DNA of 64,000 nt, taken from an uncultured Pelagibacteraceae bacterium (GTDB lineage: Bacteria > Pseudomonadota > Alphaproteobacteria > Pelagibacterales > Pelagibacteraceae). The position numbers were made by a program, and so were the translations under genes. The notes beneath the pieces are model-generated. The model was not told the DNA's origin. It worked only from the letters and a program-made list of their open reading frames with translations, and ran no database searches. The stretch is taken from assembly GCA_902588965.1 (NCBI GenBank), contig CACIRD010000004.1, positions 124,001-188,000 on the forward strand, given 5' to 3'. This document shows positions 18,887 through 30,213 of the stretch, piece after piece (within the stretch, counting starts at the first letter, position 1; every line of letters begins with the position of its first letter).

Positions 18887-19556
18887 TGATGGACCTAATA
18901 CTACCATCAATCATTTCTATTTTACAATCCGACATGCTGGCAAATTCTCTATTGTGAGTTGCAAAAATAACTAATCTATTATTTTTCTTAAGATTTAATA
19001 AAATTTTAAAAACCTTTTTTGCAGATTTATAGTCAAGATTTCCTGTGGGTTCATCTGCTAAAATTATTTTTGGTTTATTTATTAAAGCTCTTGCGATTGC
19101 GATTCTTTGGTTTTCACCTCCTGATAATTGTGATGGAAAGTGATCGAATCTTTCCTTTAACCCAAGGTTGGCTATTATTTTTTTAGCTTCTGAAACTGAA
19201 ATATTTTTATTATTGTTCAATGCTAATCCGGCTAGACTTACATTTTCTAAAGCTGTAAAATCTGGTAACAAATTATAACTCTGATAAATTATGCCGATAT
19301 TACTTGCTCTTATTTTATCATTATTATTTTTGTTAGAAAAATTAATTGTTTCATTATTGATTTTAACTATGCCAGAGGAAGGTTGATCTATTAAAGATAA
19401 AATGTTTAATAAGGTTGATTTTCCTGATCCAGATGGACCTACAATCGAGTAGGATCTTCCTAGAGAAAAACTTAATGTCACTTTCTTTAAAGCATTTACA
19501 TTTATGTTTGATAAATATTTTTTTGACACATTCTTTAATGAAATAAAATTACTCAT
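18873..19556 (-). CDS. lolD: Lipoprotein-releasing ABC transporter ATP-binding protein
   Basis: GPSGSGKST, LSGGENQRIAIARAL, DEPTGNLD; paired with LolC/E. Confidence 0.92.
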   Translation of the reverse strand: MSNFISLKNVSKKYLSNINVNALKKVTLSFSLGRSYSIVGPSGSGKSTLLNILSLIDQPSSGIVKINNETINFSNKNNNDKIRASNIGIIYQSYNLLPDFTALENVSLAGLALNNNKNISVSEAKKIIANLGLKERFDHFPSQLSGGENQRIAIARALINKPKIILADEPTGNLDYKSAKKVFKILLNLKKNNRLVIFATHNREFASMSDCKIEMIDGSIRSINGKI

Positions 19557-20811
19557 ATTTAAGTGCTTTTATTGGGTCAAGTTTTGAAGCTTTAAGTGCA
19601 GGAAAAATTGACACTATTGATGTAATAAGTATAGAGCAAACTGCTATTAAAATAATTGAATTTAAATTAATTTCTGATGGCATTTTGCTTAGAAAATAAA
19701 TTTCCTCAGGAAAAATAGGAATATTGAATGTATTGCTTAGAATTTTTCTAAAACTCTCGATATATACAGAGAACAAAACTCCTATCGCTATACCGAAAAA
19801 TGTAGCTGTAGTACCTATATAAAAACCAATTAAAAAAAAAATTTTGGTAATTGAAATATTCAAAACACCTATTGATTTTAATATTGCTATATCTCTTGTT
19901 TTGTTTTTTACTAAAATTGTTAATCCAGATATAATGTTAAAAGCAGCAACAATAATAATTAAAGATAATATAATAAACATAACATTTCTCTCTACTTTAA
20001 GTGCTGAAAACAATGATCTATTAATATCAGCCCAAGTATAAATTAAATAATTTTGAAAAATATTTTGAATTTCAATTTTTGTATTTTCTATATTTAAAGG
20101 ATTTTTCAAGTAAATTTCTACATTTCTAGTTGATTTATCTAAATTTAAAAGGCTTTCCATTTTTTTTAGGTTTATAAAAGCAACATTCTGGTCAAACTCA
20201 AGAAGGCCACTGTCAAAAATAGATGTTATTTTATAGCTTTCTTGTTTTGGTAAATTACCTATAATAGTTTCTTCTCCTCCAGGGGACATAAGAAGAACTG
20301 TGTCGCCAATACTTAAATTTAAATCAAAACTTAATTCTTTACCTATAGATATAGAATTGCCAGAAAAAAAATTTTTTTTATTATTAGTTTCCAATCTCTT
20401 AAAAATTTCTAACTTTTTGAAATCTTCAAAAATGTAAGCTCTTAACAACAGACCTTTAGAAATATTTTTATTTATTAAAACTACTTCTCCGGAGTTACTA
20501 TAAACTAAATTATTTGATAGTTCTTGAAGTCTTTGATTGTTCAAAATTTCATCATTCTTTAAAAATTCATAAGATTGAATAACTACATGTGGGTTAAACC
20601 CTACAATCTTATTTACTAGTTCGGATCTAAATCCATTCATTACTGACATTACGATTATAAGAACTGCCACGCCTAAGGATATTCCAATAAATGAAAAAAT
20701 AGATATAATATTTAAAAAACCATCTTTTTTTCTGGTCTTTAAATATCTAAAAACAATTTTTTTTTCTAAATTAGAAATCAATTTAAACTTTTTTTTTTTT
20801 AATAATTTCAA
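19549..20811 (-). CDS. lolC: Lipoprotein-releasing system permease LolC/LolE family
   Basis: RYLKTRKKDGFLNIISIFSFIGISLGVAVLIIVMSVMNGFR. Confidence 0.92.
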   Translation of the reverse strand: MKLLKKKKFKLISNLEKKIVFRYLKTRKKDGFLNIISIFSFIGISLGVAVLIIVMSVMNGFRSELVNKIVGFNPHVVIQSYEFLKNDEILNNQRLQELSNNLVYSNSGEVVLINKNISKGLLLRAYIFEDFKKLEIFKRLETNNKKNFFSGNSISIGKELSFDLNLSIGDTVLLMSPGGEETIIGNLPKQESYKITSIFDSGLLEFDQNVAFINLKKMESLLNLDKSTRNVEIYLKNPLNIENTKIEIQNIFQNYLIYTWADINRSLFSALKVERNVMFIILSLIIIVAAFNIISGLTILVKNKTRDIAILKSIGVLNISITKIFFLIGFYIGTTATFFGIAIGVLFSVYIESFRKILSNTFNIPIFPEEIYFLSKMPSEINLNSIILIAVCSILITSIVSIFPALKASKLDPIKALKYE

Positions 20812-22111
20812 CTATTTCATTAATACTGATATTTTTTGACTCAATTCCAATTTCTCTAAATTCAAAAATATCACCTTCGTTTTTATTTCCGATCATAATT
20901 TGAAAAGGAATACCAAGTAAATTAAATTTTTTTATTTTTGATGAAAAATTTTCTTCTGTATCATCTATTAATACATCTAAACCATTTTTTTTAAGTAAAT
21001 TAGAAATTTTAACAGCCTTGTCTAAATTTTTAGTGTCATTTTTATTTATTAAAGGCAGTATTCCACAATCAAATGGCGCAACTGATATAGGCCATTTCAT
21101 AATTTCATTTTTATTGTCATACTTAGCTTCAATAATAGCTCCAACTAATCTTGACACTCCTACACCATAAGATCCCATTTTTACAAATTCTTTTTTTCCC
21201 TGATAATCTACAGATGCATTCATTGGTTTTGAATATTTATCTCCAAAATAAAAAATATGACCAACTTCTATACCCTTGGTGCTGAGTCTAAATTCTTCAG
21301 GCACTTTTTCATCAAAATCTTTTTTATTAAATTTTTCATCTGTAACTGCATAGTATTTATCAAATTTATTTCTCAGATCATTTAAATTTTCCTTATTTAG
21401 AATTGCTTTATCGCTTTGGACTTCAAAAATTCTTTTATCTGTATAAATTTTACTTTCCCCTGTGTCAGCTAAGATTACAAATTCATGTGAAAGATTTCCA
21501 CCTATTGGACCAGTATCAGCAGACATTGGGATGGCTGACAAATCTAATCTCTTAAATGTTCTTAAATAAGATAAAAAAAATTTATTATATGAATAAATAG
21601 CTTCATCATCATTAATATCAAAAGAATATGCATCTTTCATATAAAACTCTCTGCACCTCATTATTCCAAATCTAGGTCTTAGTTCATCTCTAAATTTCCA
21701 TTGAATATGATAAAGCAATTGAGGCAAAGATTTATAAGACTTAATACTGGATCTGAATATATCTGTAATAAGCTCTTCGTTTGTAGGTCCATATAAAATT
21801 TCTCTACCTTGTCTATCTTTAATTCTGAGCATCTCTTCACCATAATCTTCATATCTGCCACTTTCCTTCCAAATCTCGCTTGATTGTATAGTTGGCATTA
21901 AAATCTCTTGTGCACCTATTCTGTCTTGTTCTTCTCTAACAATCCTCTCTATTTTCTTCATGACTTTGAATCCTAGTGGAAGCCAAGAATAAATTCCTGC
22001 TGAAGATTGTTTAATCATTCCAACTCTAAGCATAAGCTGATGGGATTTTATTGTTGCTTCCGTTGGATTATTTTTTAATATTGGAATAAATGATTTTGAA
22101 AAGTACATCAA
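20783..22111 (-). CDS. proS: Prolyl-tRNA synthetase (short, alphaproteobacterial form)
   Basis: SHQLMLRVGMIKQSSAGIYSWLPLG, GPTNEE, MRCREFYMKDAYSF. Confidence 0.95.
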   Translation of the reverse strand: MMYFSKSFIPILKNNPTEATIKSHQLMLRVGMIKQSSAGIYSWLPLGFKVMKKIERIVREEQDRIGAQEILMPTIQSSEIWKESGRYEDYGEEMLRIKDRQGREILYGPTNEELITDIFRSSIKSYKSLPQLLYHIQWKFRDELRPRFGIMRCREFYMKDAYSFDINDDEAIYSYNKFFLSYLRTFKRLDLSAIPMSADTGPIGGNLSHEFVILADTGESKIYTDKRIFEVQSDKAILNKENLNDLRNKFDKYYAVTDEKFNKKDFDEKVPEEFRLSTKGIEVGHIFYFGDKYSKPMNASVDYQGKKEFVKMGSYGVGVSRLVGAIIEAKYDNKNEIMKWPISVAPFDCGILPLINKNDTKNLDKAVKISNLLKKNGLDVLIDDTEENFSSKIKKFNLLGIPFQIMIGNKNEGDIFEFREIGIESKNISINEIVEIIKKKKV

Positions 22112-22142
22112 TTTATTTAATTGCTTAGATGTAAATAATCAA

Positions 22143-23801
22143 TTAAATTCTTACTAAGTTAACCTGGGTAATTGGCCTTTTGCCCGTTTTTTCTTTTGAA
22201 TATTTCTTACAAATTGTTTTAAGAGTGTCTATAAGATTAGATTCTTGTTTTTTGTTCTTTAAAGAGAAGGTTCTTGTTGTTTTATCAATTTCTTCTTCCA
22301 ACCCATATCTAAAATCCTCGGTTTCATAAATTGGTAATCCTTTAAATGTTAAAATAGGTTTGTTGTGTATATTTCCTTTGTTTGTAACTAATATAGTGAC
22401 TTCCATAAATCCATTGTTTGATAAATTTTTCCTTTCTTTGATTGATTGAGCATCTTCTTCAACGCTTATATTCCCATCAACATATAGCCTGCCGCTAGGC
22501 GCTTTGTCGTATACCTCTGGTTTGCTTCCTGGAAACAACTTAACTATATCTCCATTTTCGACTTGAACTGGAAAAGGAACCTGCATTTCTTTAGCAAAAT
22601 TTATGTGTTCGATCATATGCCTATGCTCACCATGAACCGGTATCACACATTTAGGTTTTACCCAATTATACATTTCCTTCAAATCTTCTCTGTTTGGATG
22701 TCCAGAAACGTGAACAAACTCATTTTCCTCTGATATTACATTGATACCTTCTTTTACTAATTGATTATGCAGTTTGTATAATTTTTTTTCATTTCCAGGG
22801 ATTATTTTTGAAGAAAATATAACTGTATCATTATTTTCTATAAAAACATCTGGATGGACTTGAGTAGAAATTCTCATCATGGCTCCCATTGGCTCTCCTT
22901 GGCTCCCTGTACATAAATAAACAATTTTTTCTCTTGAAATATTTTTCGCTTCTCTAGGATCAATAGGTTCTATTATATCCGATAAATATCCACATTTTCT
23001 AGCTGCTTTATAAATTCTATGCATAGATCTTCCAATCAAAGATATTTGTCTACCACATTTTTCAGCACAATAAAAAACTGATTCCATTCTTGCTACATTA
23101 GATGCAAAAGATGTAACAATAATTCTTTTTTTTAAACCCATCATAATATTAAGCAAACTTTTCCTGACATCTAGTTCTGAACCAGATTTTCCAATGCTAA
23201 AAACATTGGTAGAGTCGCATATCATGGCTAACACGCCATCTTGACCAATTTGTTTTAGTCTTTCCGAATTGATTGTATTTCCAATTAGTGGATTTGGATC
23301 TACTTTCCAATCTCCAGTATGTAAAATATTTCCTACTGGCGTTCCAATTCTTAATCCATTTGGTTCTAAAATAGAATGAGTGAGAGTTATAAATTCGATT
23401 TTGAATGGATCAAGCTCTAAGGTGCTATTTAGTTCTACAACTTTTAAATAAGGTGAAATATCAATTTTTTTTTCTTTAAATTTTTCAGAAATTAAAATAC
23501 TTGTAAAAGGAGTAGCAAATATTTTACATTTTAATTTAGGCCAAATATGAGCTATTGCACCTATATGATCCTCGTGAGCATGAGTTAATATTATACCTAA
23601 CAAGTCATCTTTTTTATCAACTATAAAACCTGGGTCAGGATATATTAAATCGATGCCTGGGATAGTATCATCCGCAAAAGTGACGCCTATATCAACTATG
23701 ATCCATTTTTGGTTATCCGGTTTACCGTATGCAAATAGATTCATATTCATTCCTATTTCGCCAGAGCCACCAAGTGGACAGAATAAAAGTTCTTCTTTCA
23801 T
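22143..23801 (-). CDS. rnj: Ribonuclease J family metallo-beta-lactamase
   Basis: LTHAHEDHIGAI, GTGSQGEPMGAM-like CTGSQGEPMGAMMR, HVSGHPNREDLKEMYNWVKP. Confidence 0.93.
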   Translation of the reverse strand: MKEELLFCPLGGSGEIGMNMNLFAYGKPDNQKWIIVDIGVTFADDTIPGIDLIYPDPGFIVDKKDDLLGIILTHAHEDHIGAIAHIWPKLKCKIFATPFTSILISEKFKEKKIDISPYLKVVELNSTLELDPFKIEFITLTHSILEPNGLRIGTPVGNILHTGDWKVDPNPLIGNTINSERLKQIGQDGVLAMICDSTNVFSIGKSGSELDVRKSLLNIMMGLKKRIIVTSFASNVARMESVFYCAEKCGRQISLIGRSMHRIYKAARKCGYLSDIIEPIDPREAKNISREKIVYLCTGSQGEPMGAMMRISTQVHPDVFIENNDTVIFSSKIIPGNEKKLYKLHNQLVKEGINVISEENEFVHVSGHPNREDLKEMYNWVKPKCVIPVHGEHRHMIEHINFAKEMQVPFPVQVENGDIVKLFPGSKPEVYDKAPSGRLYVDGNISVEEDAQSIKERKNLSNNGFMEVTILVTNKGNIHNKPILTFKGLPIYETEDFRYGLEEEIDKTTRTFSLKNKKQESNLIDTLKTICKKYSKEKTGKRPITQVNLVRI

Positions 23802-23804
23802 AAT

Positions 23805-24548
23805 TTATAAATTTTTAATAATTTTTAATAATCCTTCAATGGTTAAGTCTTTCTTGACAATTGTTTTTCCTATAATCATATTTTTAAATAAATAAGAAAA
23901 TCCCCCAGTAAGAACTATTTTATATTTTTTTTTGGTTTGTTTCGATATTAGCTTTATTACATTTTCAATTAAACCAGTATAACCCCAATAAAAACCAGAT
24001 TTAACAGCAGTATCTGTATTTGTGCCTATAACTTTTGATGTTTTTGATAAAGTTATCGGAGGTATCAATGAAGCTTTAGATATTAGAGTTTGCAAAGATA
24101 GACTTACACCAGGAGCAATTACACCTCCTAAATATTTATTTTTAATAACCACATCAAATGTAGTAGCTGTACCAAAATCTAGTACAATATAATTAAATTT
24201 GTTATCAATAACTGCAATTGCATTTGCTATTCTATCAGAACCGACTTGTTTTTTATTAACTGTTATATTAATAAATTTTTTTAAAATAACCGACTTAAGC
24301 TCAATAATAGATAAGCAATATTTAAATTTCAAAAATTTTTTAATTATTTTAAATGAACTAGGAACAACACTACTGAATAAAATTTTATTTATTTTTTTTT
24401 TATAGAATTTTAAAAAACTTAGTTTTTGTGAAAGATATTTATTGTTAATAAGTTTAGTTTTTAAAATAACCCTTTTTTTAATATAAAACTTTTCGTTGTA
24501 TAAAAAAATTTTAATTTCAGTGTTGCCTATATCGCCAATTAAATACAT
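23805..24548 (-). CDS. coaX: Type III pantothenate kinase
   Basis: GDIGNTEIKI, GSDRIANAIAV, VLDFGTATTFDVV, GGVIAPGVSLSL. Confidence 0.93.
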   Translation of the reverse strand: MYLIGDIGNTEIKIFLYNEKFYIKKRVILKTKLINNKYLSQKLSFLKFYKKKINKILFSSVVPSSFKIIKKFLKFKYCLSIIELKSVILKKFINITVNKKQVGSDRIANAIAVIDNKFNYIVLDFGTATTFDVVIKNKYLGGVIAPGVSLSLQTLISKASLIPPITLSKTSKVIGTNTDTAVKSGFYWGYTGLIENVIKLISKQTKKKYKIVLTGGFSYLFKNMIIGKTIVKKDLTIEGLLKIIKNL

Positions 24549-24557
24549 ACAATAAAT

Positions 24558-25079
24558 CTATTTAAAATACTTGATTTCTTTTTCATATATCTTTTTAATT
24601 TTTTTAAAAATACTTAATTTATTTATTTTGTTATTAGTATAACTTTTTAAGTGATTTGTTTGATAATTTTTTATATTAGGACTTTTTTCTAGATTTAAAC
24701 CTATCCCCACAATTAAAAACTTTTTTTTATTAAAGAATGTAATCTCCTGTAATATTCCACAAATTTTATTTTTATTAATTAGTAAGTCGTTTGGTTTTTT
24801 AATTTGAATTTTGTATTTTGTTAAGTTTTGTATTGATTTTTTTACTAATTGGCAGTTTTTAAATGTCAAATTATTTAAAGGTATATTATTTTTTATTTTA
24901 AAAAAAATGCTTATTAATAAGTTACCCTTCATTGATATCCATTTATTTCCATGTCTACCTCGACCTTTCGACTGTTTTTCAGTTATTATTACACCTTGGT
25001 CTATCCCTAACTTTATCTTTTTTAAAGCTACATCGTTTGTACTTTTTATTTTTTTATATTTATATACTTTTAGTTTCAT
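24558..25079 (-). CDS. birA: Biotin-[acetyl-CoA-carboxylase] ligase (catalytic domain only)
   Basis: STNDVA, KGRGRHGNKWISMKGNLLIS, KKPNDLLINKNKICGIL. Confidence 0.9.
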   Translation of the reverse strand: MKLKVYKYKKIKSTNDVALKKIKLGIDQGVIITEKQSKGRGRHGNKWISMKGNLLISIFFKIKNNIPLNNLTFKNCQLVKKSIQNLTKYKIQIKKPNDLLINKNKICGILQEITFFNKKKFLIVGIGLNLEKSPNIKNYQTNHLKSYTNNKINKLSIFKKIKKIYEKEIKYFK

Positions 25080-26494
25080 TAAATAATATTTATTTTTGAA
25101 ACTAAATTAATAAGACTGTTAGGATAAATAAAATACATAAGTATGAAAATTGTTGAAATTAATAAAGTTATTTTCAATCCTAGATGATGGTCTGTATCAT
25201 ATTTTTCTTTTTCCGAATCAAAATATATAACTTTAATTATTCTTAAATAATAGAATGAACCTACAACTGCCGACATCAAACCTATTATTGCAAGAAAATA
25301 CATAGATCGTTCCAATACTGCCATAAATACGTAAAATTTTGCAAAAAATCCTGCTAATGGAGGTATCCCTGCCAAAGAAAAAAGAATAATCAACATTGAA
25401 AAAGATAGTATTGGATGATGTTTTGATAAGCCCGACAAATCGTTTATATTTTCCAAATATTTATTATTTTTTCTAATCATAAATAAACAGCTGAAAAAAG
25501 CTAAGTTCATAAACAAATATATTGTCATATACAAGATGGAACTTTGAATACCATCATTTGTTCCTGTTGTTAGACCAGCTAGTGCATATCCCATATGACT
25601 TATTGAACTGTAAGCTATAAGCCTTTTTAAATTTTTTTGACCAATGGCTGCAACAGCACCAAACAACATCGAAGCAATTGATAAAAAAATAATTATCATC
25701 TGCCATTGATCTATTATGTTTATAAATGGCACATACAAAAATCTTATAAAGATAGTTAACGCTGCTATTTTGGGAAGAATTGCAAAAATAATAGTTACAG
25801 AAGTTGGCGATCCTTGATAAACATCCGGAGCCCACATGTGAAAAGGTACAGCCGAAATTTTAAATGCTAAACCTACAAGAATAAAAACAATACCAAAAGT
25901 GAGACCGTATTGAAAATCTGAAATACTTAATGAAATTTCGTTAAAATTTGTTGAATTTGAAAATCCATAAATAAGTGAACATCCGTAAAGTAGTAAACCG
26001 GATGACAGAGCGCTTAAAACAAAATATTTAAGTCCTGACTCAGATGATAGAAGATTATCCCTATTAAAAGATGCGAGAACATAGAGTGCCAATGACTGAA
26101 GTTCTAGACCCATATAAAATACTATAAGATCATTTGAACCTATCATTACCATCATACCTAAAATTGAACTCAATATAAGTATTGGATACTCTATTTGTAA
26201 AATTTTTGATATTTTTACATATTTTGAAGATGTAAGCATAACAAAGATTGCTGAAACTATAGTCAAAATTTTCATAAAAGTTGATAAGTTATCTACTCTG
26301 TAACTTTGAGCGAAAACATATTCTTCTTGAACATTTGACAAATTTAAAACTAAGGTTAATAAAATAAACAATGATAGAATAGTTAAATTATAAACTAGGT
26401 TAGAACTATTTTTTTTAAAAACACCAAGCAGAAGTAAAAACATTATTGTTAAACAAGCAAAAATTTCAGGTATTATTAAATTTAAATTAATCAT
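25079..26494 (-). CDS. nuoN: NADH-quinone oxidoreductase subunit N
   Basis: Mrp-antiporter-like membrane subunit in nuo operon order. Confidence 0.95.
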   Translation of the reverse strand: MINLNLIIPEIFACLTIMFLLLLGVFKKNSSNLVYNLTILSLFILLTLVLNLSNVQEEYVFAQSYRVDNLSTFMKILTIVSAIFVMLTSSKYVKISKILQIEYPILILSSILGMMVMIGSNDLIVFYMGLELQSLALYVLASFNRDNLLSSESGLKYFVLSALSSGLLLYGCSLIYGFSNSTNFNEISLSISDFQYGLTFGIVFILVGLAFKISAVPFHMWAPDVYQGSPTSVTIIFAILPKIAALTIFIRFLYVPFINIIDQWQMIIIFLSIASMLFGAVAAIGQKNLKRLIAYSSISHMGYALAGLTTGTNDGIQSSILYMTIYLFMNLAFFSCLFMIRKNNKYLENINDLSGLSKHHPILSFSMLIILFSLAGIPPLAGFFAKFYVFMAVLERSMYFLAIIGLMSAVVGSFYYLRIIKVIYFDSEKEKYDTDHHLGLKITLLISTIFILMYFIYPNSLINLVSKINII

Positions 26495-27987
26495 AGGTTA
26501 TTTTTTGAATAATATTCTAAATTTGAATTATATAAGTCGATTAAGTTAGTAATAGAATTTTCTGTAGTATTTATTAATGGCTCGGGATAAAAACCAAAAA
26601 AAATAATTGGGATTGCAATCAAACATAAAATTAAAATTTCATGCTTTTTTAGATCCGTCATATTTTTAACTTGATCATTTTCTAATTTTCCAAAAATAAA
26701 TCTTTTATAGAGCCATAACATATAAGCTGCTCCTAATATAACTCCTATACTTGCAATAACTGCCACTAGAAAGTTTTCTTTAAATGCTCCAATTAAAATT
26801 AAAAATTCACCAATAAATCCACTTGTTCCAGGTAAACCAATCGAACCTAACGTAAAAATCATAAATAGTAACGCATATTTGGGCATTACACTTACAACGC
26901 CTCCGTAATTATTGATTAATCTTGTATGCATACGCTCATAAACAACTCCAATACTAAAAAATAAAGCCGCTGCTACTAGGCCGTGACTAATCATCTGAAA
27001 AATACTGCCTTCTATGGCTTGTTGGTTAACAGTAAAAATACCTAATGTTACAAATCCCATATGTGCAACAGATGAATATGCTATTAACTTTTTCATATCT
27101 TCCTGCATTAAAGCAATTAAGGATGTATAAATTATAGCTATTAGGCTTAAAGAATAAATTAACGGTACAAAATAATCAGAGGCAATTGGAAATAATCCTA
27201 AAGAAAATCTAATAAAACCATAACCAGCCATTTTTAATAATATAGCTGCTAATAAAACAGATCCGGCAGTAGGTGCTTCAACATGAGCATCTGGTAACCA
27301 TGTGTGAAAAGGCCACATAGGGGTCTTAACTGCAAATGAACTAAAAAAAGCTAACCACAACAAATTTTGGTATTTGATATCGATGCCTATTTGGTAAAGT
27401 TTTTCTACATCAGTGGTTCCTGATAACCAATAAATAGTTATGATTGCAATTAGCATCAACACTGACCCTAATAAAGTAAACAAGAAAAATTTAAAAGCAG
27501 AATAAACTCTTCGGTCTCCACCCCAAATACCAATTATGATGAACATAGGTATTAAGCCTCCTTCAAAAAAAAGATAAAAAATTATTAAATCTAAGGAACA
27601 AAAAACACCAATCATCAATGATTGCATTATCAAAATTGCAACCAAAAAATCTTTAAGTTTATATTTGATTGTGTTGTTTATAGAAATAACACATAAAGGG
27701 GTGATAAAAGTTGTTAGAATAATAAAAAGAATAGATATACCATCTACACCAACTTTATAATTAACAAAATTTGGAATCCAAATTCTTTCTTCAACAAATT
27801 GAAATTCGGCAGAAGTATTGTCGAATATATACCATAGATATACTGATAGTAAGAAATTAGCTATTGTTACAAATAAAGCTACATATTTGGTACTTTGATA
27901 TTTTTGCGAAGTAGAACTTATAAAAAAAATAAATATTGCTCCGATTATTGGTAATAATATTAGTGAAGAAAGTATTGGTATTTCCAT
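26491..27987 (-). CDS. nuoM: NADH-quinone oxidoreductase subunit M
   Basis: WLPDAHVEAPTAGSVLLA, operon order. Confidence 0.95.
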   Translation of the reverse strand: MEIPILSSLILLPIIGAIFIFFISSTSQKYQSTKYVALFVTIANFLLSVYLWYIFDNTSAEFQFVEERIWIPNFVNYKVGVDGISILFIILTTFITPLCVISINNTIKYKLKDFLVAILIMQSLMIGVFCSLDLIIFYLFFEGGLIPMFIIIGIWGGDRRVYSAFKFFLFTLLGSVLMLIAIITIYWLSGTTDVEKLYQIGIDIKYQNLLWLAFFSSFAVKTPMWPFHTWLPDAHVEAPTAGSVLLAAILLKMAGYGFIRFSLGLFPIASDYFVPLIYSLSLIAIIYTSLIALMQEDMKKLIAYSSVAHMGFVTLGIFTVNQQAIEGSIFQMISHGLVAAALFFSIGVVYERMHTRLINNYGGVVSVMPKYALLFMIFTLGSIGLPGTSGFIGEFLILIGAFKENFLVAVIASIGVILGAAYMLWLYKRFIFGKLENDQVKNMTDLKKHEILILCLIAIPIIFFGFYPEPLINTTENSITNLIDLYNSNLEYYSKNNL

Positions 27988-29900
27988 TAATTTATTATTA
28001 AGAAAGTTAACAAAATCGAAAAACCAATAAGCATAACAAATGCATATTGATATATATATCCACTTTGAAATTTAACAGCTTTTAGTGATAAATTTTTAAT
28101 TAAATTTGATATTCCATCTGGCCCAAATTTATCTATTATACCTTCATCAATTTTTTTCCAAAAAAAATAACCTATCTTTTTAAATAACTGAACAAAGATA
28201 AAATTATATAATTCATCAAAATACCATTTATTAATGAAAAAATCGTATAAAGGTTTATTTCCTTCTACTATTTTTTCTGTAAAATTTTTGTTTTTTACAA
28301 ACAAATAATATGACAGTGGGATTGAAAAAATAACGATCGATGGCGTTAAGTAAATAAACCATGTAGGTGGATGACTAGTGCTTAGAGGCTCTAAAAATTT
28401 TATAGAATTTCCCCAAAACGAATATGATGTTTCGCTTCCTATAAACAAATCTTTAAACAAATAACCAGAGCCTATTGCGCCTATAGCTAGTATTATTAAG
28501 GGCAGGATCATAACAAGGGGTGACTCGTGCATATTTTCGAATTTTATTTTCTTATTATTATAGTTTCCATGAAAGGTCTTAAAAATTAATCTCCAAGAAT
28601 ATATAGAGGTCAATAAAGCAGTAAATACACCAACTATAGCTGCATAATATCCGATCGGACTACCTTTTAAATAAGCAAACTCTATTATTGCATCCTTTGA
28701 ATAAAAACCTGAAAAAAATGGAAAACCAGTTAAAGCTAAAGTGCCAATTAGCATTAAGATATATGTGTAAGGTAAACATTTATAAATACCTCCCATATGA
28801 TTTATATCTTGTTCATTTTTAAATGAATGTATTACTGATCCAGATCCTAAAAACAAAAGAGCCTTAAAAAAAGCATGAGTAAATAAATGAAACATAGCAA
28901 CATTATAAGCGCCAACACCAACTGCAAAAAACATATATCCAAGCTGGCTACAGGTTGAGTAAGCAATTATTTTTTTGATATCGCTCTGAACTAGAGCAAC
29001 AGTAGCGGCAAACAAGGCAGTTACCATTCCGATTGTAGTAATTAAATTTAAAGCTAAATCTGAAAATTCATAAATAGGCGAACATCTAACAACTAAAAAT
29101 ACTCCAGCTGTAACCATTGTGGCAGCATGTATGAGTGCGGAAACTGGTGTTGGTCCTTCCATTGCATCAGGCAACCAAGTATGAAGAATAATTTGTGCAG
29201 ATTTTCCCATCGCACCTACAAAAAGTAAAACGCATATTATATCTACAAAATATAGATTTAAACCAACAAAATTAATTTTTTTATCAGAAATTTCTGGTAT
29301 TTGCTGGAAGACTTCATCAAAGTTAACACTTCCAAATATATAAAAAACTAAAAATATACCTAGCGCAAGACCAAAATCTCCTACTCTATTTACAAGAAAA
29401 GCTTTAATTGCTGCTGCATTTGCACTATTTTTTTTATACCAAAAACCTATAAGGAAATAAGAACACAGGCCAACACCTTCCCAGCCAAAAAATAGTTGTA
29501 AAAAGTTATCTGCAGTTACAAGTGTGAGCATTGCAAATGTGAATAAAGAAAGATATGCCATAAACCTTGATTTGTGTGGGTCACTAGACATATAACCAAT
29601 TGAATAAATGTGAACTAAAGAAGAAATTAACGTTACAACCACTAGCATTACTGAAGACAACGTATCTATCTTAATTGCCCAGTTTACATTTAATAAACCA
29701 GAATTAATCCAAGTAGCTATAATTAAATCATTCTCATAGTTTTGAGAGATAACTTTATAAAAAATTAATATCGATAAGATAGCTGCTATTGAAGTAAACA
29801 AACTTGTTATAATTTCTGAATTTCTAGCTCCAATTAAATTTCCAAAAAAACCAGAAATTATTGCAGCTATCAAAGGTAAAAATAAAATAAAATATTCCAT
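27987..29900 (-). CDS. nuoL: NADH-quinone oxidoreductase subunit L
   Basis: TWLPDAMEGPTPVSALIHAATMVTAG, GWEGVGLCSY. Confidence 0.96.
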   Translation of the reverse strand: MEYFILFLPLIAAIISGFFGNLIGARNSEIITSLFTSIAAILSILIFYKVISQNYENDLIIATWINSGLLNVNWAIKIDTLSSVMLVVVTLISSLVHIYSIGYMSSDPHKSRFMAYLSLFTFAMLTLVTADNFLQLFFGWEGVGLCSYFLIGFWYKKNSANAAAIKAFLVNRVGDFGLALGIFLVFYIFGSVNFDEVFQQIPEISDKKINFVGLNLYFVDIICVLLFVGAMGKSAQIILHTWLPDAMEGPTPVSALIHAATMVTAGVFLVVRCSPIYEFSDLALNLITTIGMVTALFAATVALVQSDIKKIIAYSTCSQLGYMFFAVGVGAYNVAMFHLFTHAFFKALLFLGSGSVIHSFKNEQDINHMGGIYKCLPYTYILMLIGTLALTGFPFFSGFYSKDAIIEFAYLKGSPIGYYAAIVGVFTALLTSIYSWRLIFKTFHGNYNNKKIKFENMHESPLVMILPLIILAIGAIGSGYLFKDLFIGSETSYSFWGNSIKFLEPLSTSHPPTWFIYLTPSIVIFSIPLSYYLFVKNKNFTEKIVEGNKPLYDFFINKWYFDELYNFIFVQLFKKIGYFFWKKIDEGIIDKFGPDGISNLIKNLSLKAVKFQSGYIYQYAFVMLIGFSILLTFLIIN

Positions 29901-29901
29901 A

Positions 29902-30213
29902 TTAACCTTTAAGTTTATCTATTTCCTCTACTCTTATAGTTCCAGAGTTTCTATAATATACCACAATAATAGCGAGACCTATTGCTGCTTCTGCGGCCGC
30001 AACCGTTAAAATAAACATTGTAAAAATTTGACCAATTAAATTTTCTGTGTAAATAGAAAAAGAAACTAAGTTAATATTAACTGCAAGGAGAATTAGCTCT
30101 ATACTCATTAAAATTACAATTATGTTTTTTCGATTTAAAAAAACACCTACTACACCAATAGTAAATATAATCGCACCCAATGTTAAGTAGTGACCTAATT
30201 CAACATCAAACAT
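29902..30213 (-). CDS. nuoK: NADH-quinone oxidoreductase subunit K
   Basis: Small 3-TM protein; [28 protein letters not shown]. Confidence 0.95.
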   Translation of the reverse strand: MFDVELGHYLTLGAIIFTIGVVGVFLNRKNIIVILMSIELILLAVNINLVSFSIYTENLIGQIFTMFILTVAAAEAAIGLAIIVVYYRNSGTIRVEEIDKLKG